This document shows, in pieces, positions 6,332-9,723 of a stretch of DNA of 9,723 nt (within the stretch, counting starts at the first letter, position 1; each line of letters begins with the position of its first letter). The notes below the pieces were generated by a model. It worked only from the letters and a program-made list of their open reading frames with translations. It searched no databases and had not been told where the DNA came from. The DNA lies in contig CANOFI010000073.1 in the NCBI GenBank assembly GCA_947565255.1, positions 1-9,723 of the forward strand. Direction: 5' to 3'. The stretch is from an uncultured Lachnospiraceae bacterium. GTDB taxonomy: Bacteria > Bacillota > Clostridia > Lachnospirales > Lachnospiraceae. The translations under genes were made by a program, and so were the position numbers.

Positions 6332-6457
6332 AAAAATGATACGATCTGTTAGATAAAATTTGAAAATGCAATAAATTGTGCGGTGAAAGAGGAAACAAAG
6401 AACAAAAAACGACATACGATAGCGTTTGTATAGAAAGACTGCAAGGAGTGTGATAAT

Positions 6458-7330
6458 TTGAAGGAATATAGAAAAGGGATAATAGCGCTGTGCACTTGTG
6501 TGCTGCTTTCCGGATGCGGTATCTTTCCTAAGGAAGAAGAACTGAAAAAAACACCTATTATACAGGCGTATGAGCAGGAGCCGTTTCGCAAGACGAAGGT
6601 AAAACGGGGGGAATTAAAGCAATACGAGACAATTGAAGCAGTCTGTATGAATCTTGGGGAAAAACAGTATTCATTTCAGGTAAATGATGTGCTGTATAAA
6701 GGGATTTATGTAACGCAGGGAGAACAGGTGAAGGCAGGGACGCTGCTGGCAGAGCTTTCAGGGTCTGGGGATTCTGCGGTAGCGGCTGCGAGCCAGCTGC
6801 AATTGTTTGCAGAGGCAGATGGAACCGTTGTTTTTGTGAAAGAGGCAGAGGAGAATGAAAAATCGATTTCCGGACAAATTGTGGCGACAATTAATAGCTC
6901 GAACGGCTATTATCTGAATGCATTTACGACAAACTGGAATAAATTCACAAAGGGCCAGCAGGTGATTATGAAGATTGCGGGAAAGGAATATACAGCAGTT
7001 GTCATGGAGGCACAGGATCTGGGGCTGTCTTCGACCGTACGGCCGGAAGACCCTGATGAGCCGTCCGAGGTATATTTTTATGTGGAAGACCAGGCGGCCT
7101 TTATGCAGAGCGGCGATAAAGGAGAATTTAACCTGCTTGTGGATGAACGGAAGGATGTCTTATACATTCCGAAAGGTGCGGTGACGACAGTGGATGATAA
7201 GAAGGTAGTTTATGTCGAGAACAAGGATGGTATCCGGAGTGCCCAGTATATTACAACAGGAATTGAGACGAATAAATATGTCGAGGTAGTCAGCGGAGTC
7301 AAAGAAGGAGATTCTATTATTGTAGATTAG
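6458..7330 (+). CDS. Membrane-fusion (MacA/HlyD-like) adaptor lipoprotein 1, lacking the coiled-coil hairpin
   Basis: Predicted lipoprotein of 290 residues on the outer face of the membrane. The signal peptide ends in the lipobox LLSGC (Cys20). Two half-lipoyl segments are visible: YSFQVNDVLYKGIYVTQGEQ onward (71-100) with LLAEL, and LFAEADGTVVFVKEAEEN onward (116-146). Only about 13 residues separate them, so the alpha-helical hairpin found in most adaptors is absent. A beta-barrel region follows, and the C-terminal part (VLYIPKGAVTTVDDKKVVYV to VKEGDSIIVD) matches the membrane-proximal domain of MacA-like proteins. It starts with TTG at 6458; AAGGAG (6443-6448) nine bases upstream and the immediate signal peptide support this. 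It is the first gene of a tight operon, 12 bases before the next adaptor. The partner transporter and substrate are not determined here. Confidence 0.85.
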   Translation: MKEYRKGIIALCTCVLLSGCGIFPKEEELKKTPIIQAYEQEPFRKTKVKRGELKQYETIEAVCMNLGEKQYSFQVNDVLYKGIYVTQGEQVKAGTLLAELSGSGDSAVAAASQLQLFAEADGTVVFVKEAEENEKSISGQIVATINSSNGYYLNAFTTNWNKFTKGQQVIMKIAGKEYTAVVMEAQDLGLSSTVRPEDPDEPSEVYFYVEDQAAFMQSGDKGEFNLLVDERKDVLYIPKGAVTTVDDKKVVYVENKDGIRSAQYITTGIETNKYVEVVSGVKEGDSIIVD

Positions 7331-7342
7331 AGGTGAAAAAGG

Positions 7343-8413
7343 ATGAAGTGCAGATGGATATGGATGCTGGGACTCTGTGTGCTTGTTACAGGCTGTTCTG
7401 GTGCGAAGGAACCGAGGTTGTTAGACCCGGTTGGAGAGACGACAGACAGTGCGAAAGTGATTAAGGGAGAAATGTATGATATTGCAGCGTATGATTCTGC
7501 GGTCACAAGTGAATTTAAAGAGGTGAAGCTGCCGGATGATGCGGTGATTAAGGGCGTGAACGTACAGGTAGGCGGCGAGGTCAGCCAGGGAAGTCCGATT
7601 TTGACGCTGGATAATGAAAGCACAGGTATGCAGAACGAGGATATTGACAGCAAAATTGCAAAGCTGCAGGCGGAAAATGAATATTTAAACCAGGTAGATG
7701 CATATGATTTGCAGATATTGGAATTAGAGCTTCAGAAGATTAAAGAAGAAGGCGGAAATAATACCTATACACTGAGAGACGCCAACGATGAGGTGAATAA
7801 GAAAAAGAGTGAGATTGCAAAGAAGCAGGTAGACCAGCAAAAAACCATTGCGGAGCTGCAGATGGCAAAAGCAGACGGAGTATCGGCGGGCGGTGAGGTG
7901 CTTTCTCCGTGGGACGGTACTATTGTGTACCTGAATGCGGGGAGAAGCGGTTCTGTTGTGGAGGCGGGAACCGTTGTTGCAATTGTGGCAAAGAAGGATT
8001 CCAAAATACTGTTAGGAGATTACATAGAAAGGGAGACGGTGAAGAATGCGCACCGTATATATGCCCGTATCGGGACAAAAGAATATGATGTTACCAACGT
8101 TCCGTATGAGCAGTTTGAACTGAATCAGAGACTGTTTTATAAGCTTCCGCTGTTTTCTACCTTTTATATGGAAGAGGCGCCGGAGATTACGACGGGGATG
8201 TTTGCCTCTGTTGTGGTAATCACCAATTACGTGGATAGTGCACTTCAGATACCGGAAAATGCTCTTTTATCGGATGAAGAGGGGTATTATGTCTATAAGA
8301 AGGATGGGAAGGAGTTCAAAAGGCAGAATGTAAAAACAGGGCATATGACACAGACGGCCGTGGAAATCAAAGAAGGCTTAAAGGAAGGAGATGAGGTATA
8401 TGTCAAACCGTAG
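7343..8413 (+). CDS. Membrane-fusion (HlyD/MacA-like) adaptor lipoprotein 2, with coiled coil
   Basis: Predicted extracytoplasmic lipoprotein adaptor of 356 residues. A short signal peptide ends in LVTGC (Cys18). The first half-lipoyl segment (about 62-90: KLPDDAVIKGVNVQVGGEV then SPILTL) is followed by a Glu/Lys/Gln-rich coiled coil (about 97-176), interrupted near EEGGNNTYT where the hairpin should turn. The second half-lipoyl segment is at about 185-216 (VLSPWDGTIVYLNAGRSGSV). A beta-barrel part follows, and then LQIPENALLSDEEGYYVYKK to GLKEGDEVYVKP, the membrane-proximal module. Start ATG 7343 has AGGTG seven bases upstream. The 3' end overlaps the next adaptor gene by 14 bases, indicating coupled translation. 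It differs clearly in sequence from its two neighbours, so this is not a recent duplication. Confidence 0.88.
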   Translation: MKCRWIWMLGLCVLVTGCSGAKEPRLLDPVGETTDSAKVIKGEMYDIAAYDSAVTSEFKEVKLPDDAVIKGVNVQVGGEVSQGSPILTLDNESTGMQNEDIDSKIAKLQAENEYLNQVDAYDLQILELELQKIKEEGGNNTYTLRDANDEVNKKKSEIAKKQVDQQKTIAELQMAKADGVSAGGEVLSPWDGTIVYLNAGRSGSVVEAGTVVAIVAKKDSKILLGDYIERETVKNAHRIYARIGTKEYDVTNVPYEQFELNQRLFYKLPLFSTFYMEEAPEITTGMFASVVVITNYVDSALQIPENALLSDEEGYYVYKKDGKEFKRQNVKTGHMTQTAVEIKEGLKEGDEVYVKP

Positions 8414-9506
8414 GAAAAGCAGGCGCAGAAAATGGCAGTCGGGTTTTGCATTTGCCGGAATTTTCGTTCTCTGTCTTGTCAGCATGGCCGGATGCGATAA
8501 GAAAAACAGCGACAAGCTGATTTCTTCCGCTCTGGTAGAGGAGGAAGCAGGATTTGGTCAGGATACTGCAAAGAACGGTGATTTTGTTGAAAAGAAAACC
8601 TTTGATGCAAAGCGGGTGTACCCGCTTTCCAATGTGATTACTTCGCAGAGGGACGGGGTCTGGTTAAAAGAAATTTGTGTAGAGCCAAAGCAAAAGGTAA
8701 AGAAGGGCGATTTGCTTGTGGAGATTGAGCCTGTTACGGATGAAATCTTACAAAAAAAGGAGCAGACAATCGCAAAAAACAAGGAGGAATATGACCAGGT
8801 GGTTGCGAGCTATCAGGCGTCAATCAGCAATCTGGAACAAAGCATATCAGCATCCTCCGGTACGCAAAAGCAGATATATGAGGTGGAGCTGCAGAAGGCA
8901 AAGCTCCAGTACCAGTGGTTTATGGAGGACGGTGCAAGAACACAGGCCCAGTTAAATGCAGAGATGGAAGAGCTTCAAGGTATGCAGGGCGATTTAAATA
9001 TTTATGCACTGTATGACGGCGTCATTGACACGGTGAGCGATGTGAAGGGCGGTACGGAGCTTTTGGCGGACAGGGAGCTGCTTGCCATGCATTCGGAAGA
9101 ACAGATTATGCTGGAGGTTGCAGAAGGCGCGCAGCTTCGGTATGGCCAGGAGGTAACGGTGGAGACCGGAAGCGGTGAAAATATCAAAACATATAAAGGA
9201 ACCGTTGTGTCAGCAGATAATGTCAAAAGCGATGCGTTTAAATCGAACAGTGCAATGATTAAGCTGCAGGATAAGATTTCGGCGGAAGAGCTTGGCAATG
9301 TCCGCGTGAAAGCAAACATAAAAGAATTATACAATGTATTAGTTGTAAAAAATTATGCTGTCGGAAGCGAAAAGGAGAAAAATTATTTATCGATTCTGGA
9401 CAAAGATGCGATATTGAAACGCAGGGTGATTACAGGTGGAACCTGTGGTGAATATACGTGGATTTTACAGGGACTTTCAGAAGGGCAGTCTGTGACGATA
9501 CAGTAG
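8400..9506 (+). CDS. Membrane-fusion (HlyD-like) adaptor lipoprotein 3, with coiled coil
   Basis: Predicted membrane-anchored adaptor of 368 residues. The N-terminus is unusually basic (MSNRRKSRRRKW), followed by a hydrophobic segment and a lipobox-like VSMAGC (Cys32). A half-lipoyl segment (about 86-110: GVWLKEICVEPKQKVKKGD then LLVEIEP) leads into a coiled coil (about 114-195) with a break near SASSGTQKQ. The second half-lipoyl segment lies at about 200-232 (IYALYDGVIDTVSDVKGGTE). The barrel and membrane-proximal parts follow, ending GLSEGQSVTIQ. I chose ATG 8400 because AAGGAG (8385-8390) is nine bases upstream; the ATG at 8391 directly abuts that site. The gene ends inside the ribosome binding site of the downstream permease gene. 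It may serve that transporter together with adaptors 1 and 2. Confidence 0.87.
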   Translation: MSNRRKSRRRKWQSGFAFAGIFVLCLVSMAGCDKKNSDKLISSALVEEEAGFGQDTAKNGDFVEKKTFDAKRVYPLSNVITSQRDGVWLKEICVEPKQKVKKGDLLVEIEPVTDEILQKKEQTIAKNKEEYDQVVASYQASISNLEQSISASSGTQKQIYEVELQKAKLQYQWFMEDGARTQAQLNAEMEELQGMQGDLNIYALYDGVIDTVSDVKGGTELLADRELLAMHSEEQIMLEVAEGAQLRYGQEVTVETGSGENIKTYKGTVVSADNVKSDAFKSNSAMIKLQDKISAEELGNVRVKANIKELYNVLVVKNYAVGSEKEKNYLSILDKDAILKRRVITGGTCGEYTWILQGLSEGQSVTIQ

Positions 9507-9518
9507 GAGGTGCAGAAG

Positions 9519-9723
9519 GTGTTTGAATTTGTAAAACAGAAGATGCTGAATAAAAAATGGATTATGCTGTGCCTTTTTGTAGGAAATATTTTCCTGGTTG
9601 CAGTTGCAAGCTGCAAGCCGATGTACACAGACGCCATACAGCAAAAGGTTTTAAGAACCGCCATGAGCAGCTATATCATCTCACCTGATACGAAATTTTT
9701 GAATATTGCTGGTGATCTGGAAA
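9519..9723 (+). CDS. Probable MacB/FtsX-type ABC transporter permease, N-terminal start (3' truncated by window)
   Basis: Sixty-eight codons are visible, open to the right edge. The GTG start at 9519 has a perfect AGGAGG (9505-9510) eight bases upstream. The protein begins MFEFVKQKMLNKKW, then a hydrophobic membrane segment (about residues 15-31, IMLCLFVGNIFLVAVAS), then PMYTDAIQQKVLRTAMSSYI as the start of an extracytoplasmic region. This layout, a short cytoplasmic start, one helix and a large outside domain, is that of the first segment of FtsX/MacB-like ABC permeases. The permease call rests mainly on this layout, the position directly after three adaptor genes, and a resemblance to Clostridia permeases recalled from memory. 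Only the first helix is present, so another membrane protein is not excluded. Confidence 0.65.
   Translation, partial: MFEFVKQKMLNKKWIMLCLFVGNIFLVAVASCKPMYTDAIQQKVLRTAMSSYIISPDTKFLNIAGDLE

Larger units (their letters stand above)
6206..6457 (+). other. AT-rich control region and leader of the adaptor operon
   Basis: The gene-free stretch 6125-6457 holds the lyase terminator and then about 250 AT-rich bases with no convincing small gene. Seen here are a 9-bp inverted repeat (6235-6265), a promoter (6303-6331), a predicted ~120-base leader and a weak dyad at 6414-6431 (ATACGATAGCGTTTGTAT, 12 of 18 symmetric). I recognise no riboswitch or attenuator in the leader. Confidence 0.6.

Noticed and set aside
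6975..7184. Alternative-frame open frame within adaptor 1
   Set aside because: It overlaps a supported gene on the same strand, has Arg-rich out-of-frame composition and no start signal.
8391..8399. ATG at 8391 as the start of adaptor 3
   Set aside because: It abuts AAGGAG; ATG 8400 is nine bases away and gives the better start.

Overview
The window looks like chromosome of a low-to-moderate GC Firmicute, most likely a gut Clostridium-related bacterium of the Lachnospiraceae type. This is inferred from strong AGGAGG-like ribosome binding sites, TTG and GTG starts, sigma-A type promoters, lipoprotein export adaptors and a secreted dockerin-bearing pectate lyase. All recognisable genes lie on the + strand.

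Left part (1-2973): the 3' end of an ABC-F family ATPase gene is followed by a promoter and a three-gene operon. This operon holds nadB (L-aspartate oxidase), nadC (quinolinate phosphoribosyltransferase) and a free-standing acyl carrier protein, and ends at a clear intrinsic terminator. nadB and nadC cover the first and third steps of de novo NAD synthesis from aspartate; nadA (quinolinate synthase) is not in the window. An imperfect 24-bp palindrome covers the -35 and -10 of the nadB promoter and is a candidate repressor operator.

Middle part (2974-6205): a short spacer contains a 46-codon open frame that may be a remnant of a TnpV-like mobile-element protein. It is followed by a strong promoter and a monocistronic gene for a 968-residue secreted pectate lyase. 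The lyase has a signal peptide, a family PL1 catalytic domain with an unusually long internal segment, about nine 12-residue Ser/Glu/Thr/Pro/Lys-rich repeats, and a C-terminal type I dockerin-like module. A long terminator hairpin follows.

Right part (6206-9723): an AT-rich leader with a good extended -10 promoter and a 9-bp inverted repeat precedes an operon of three different membrane-fusion (HlyD/MacA-like) adaptor lipoproteins. These are tightly spaced or overlapping, and lead directly into the start of a membrane protein that resembles the permease of a MacB/FtsX-type ABC transporter and runs off the window. The set reads as one multi-adaptor ABC export or envelope system. The ATPase is expected downstream but is not visible.

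No tRNA, rRNA, CRISPR array, riboswitch or intact mobile element was recognised. The least ordinary items are the modular pectate lyase and the triple-adaptor operon.
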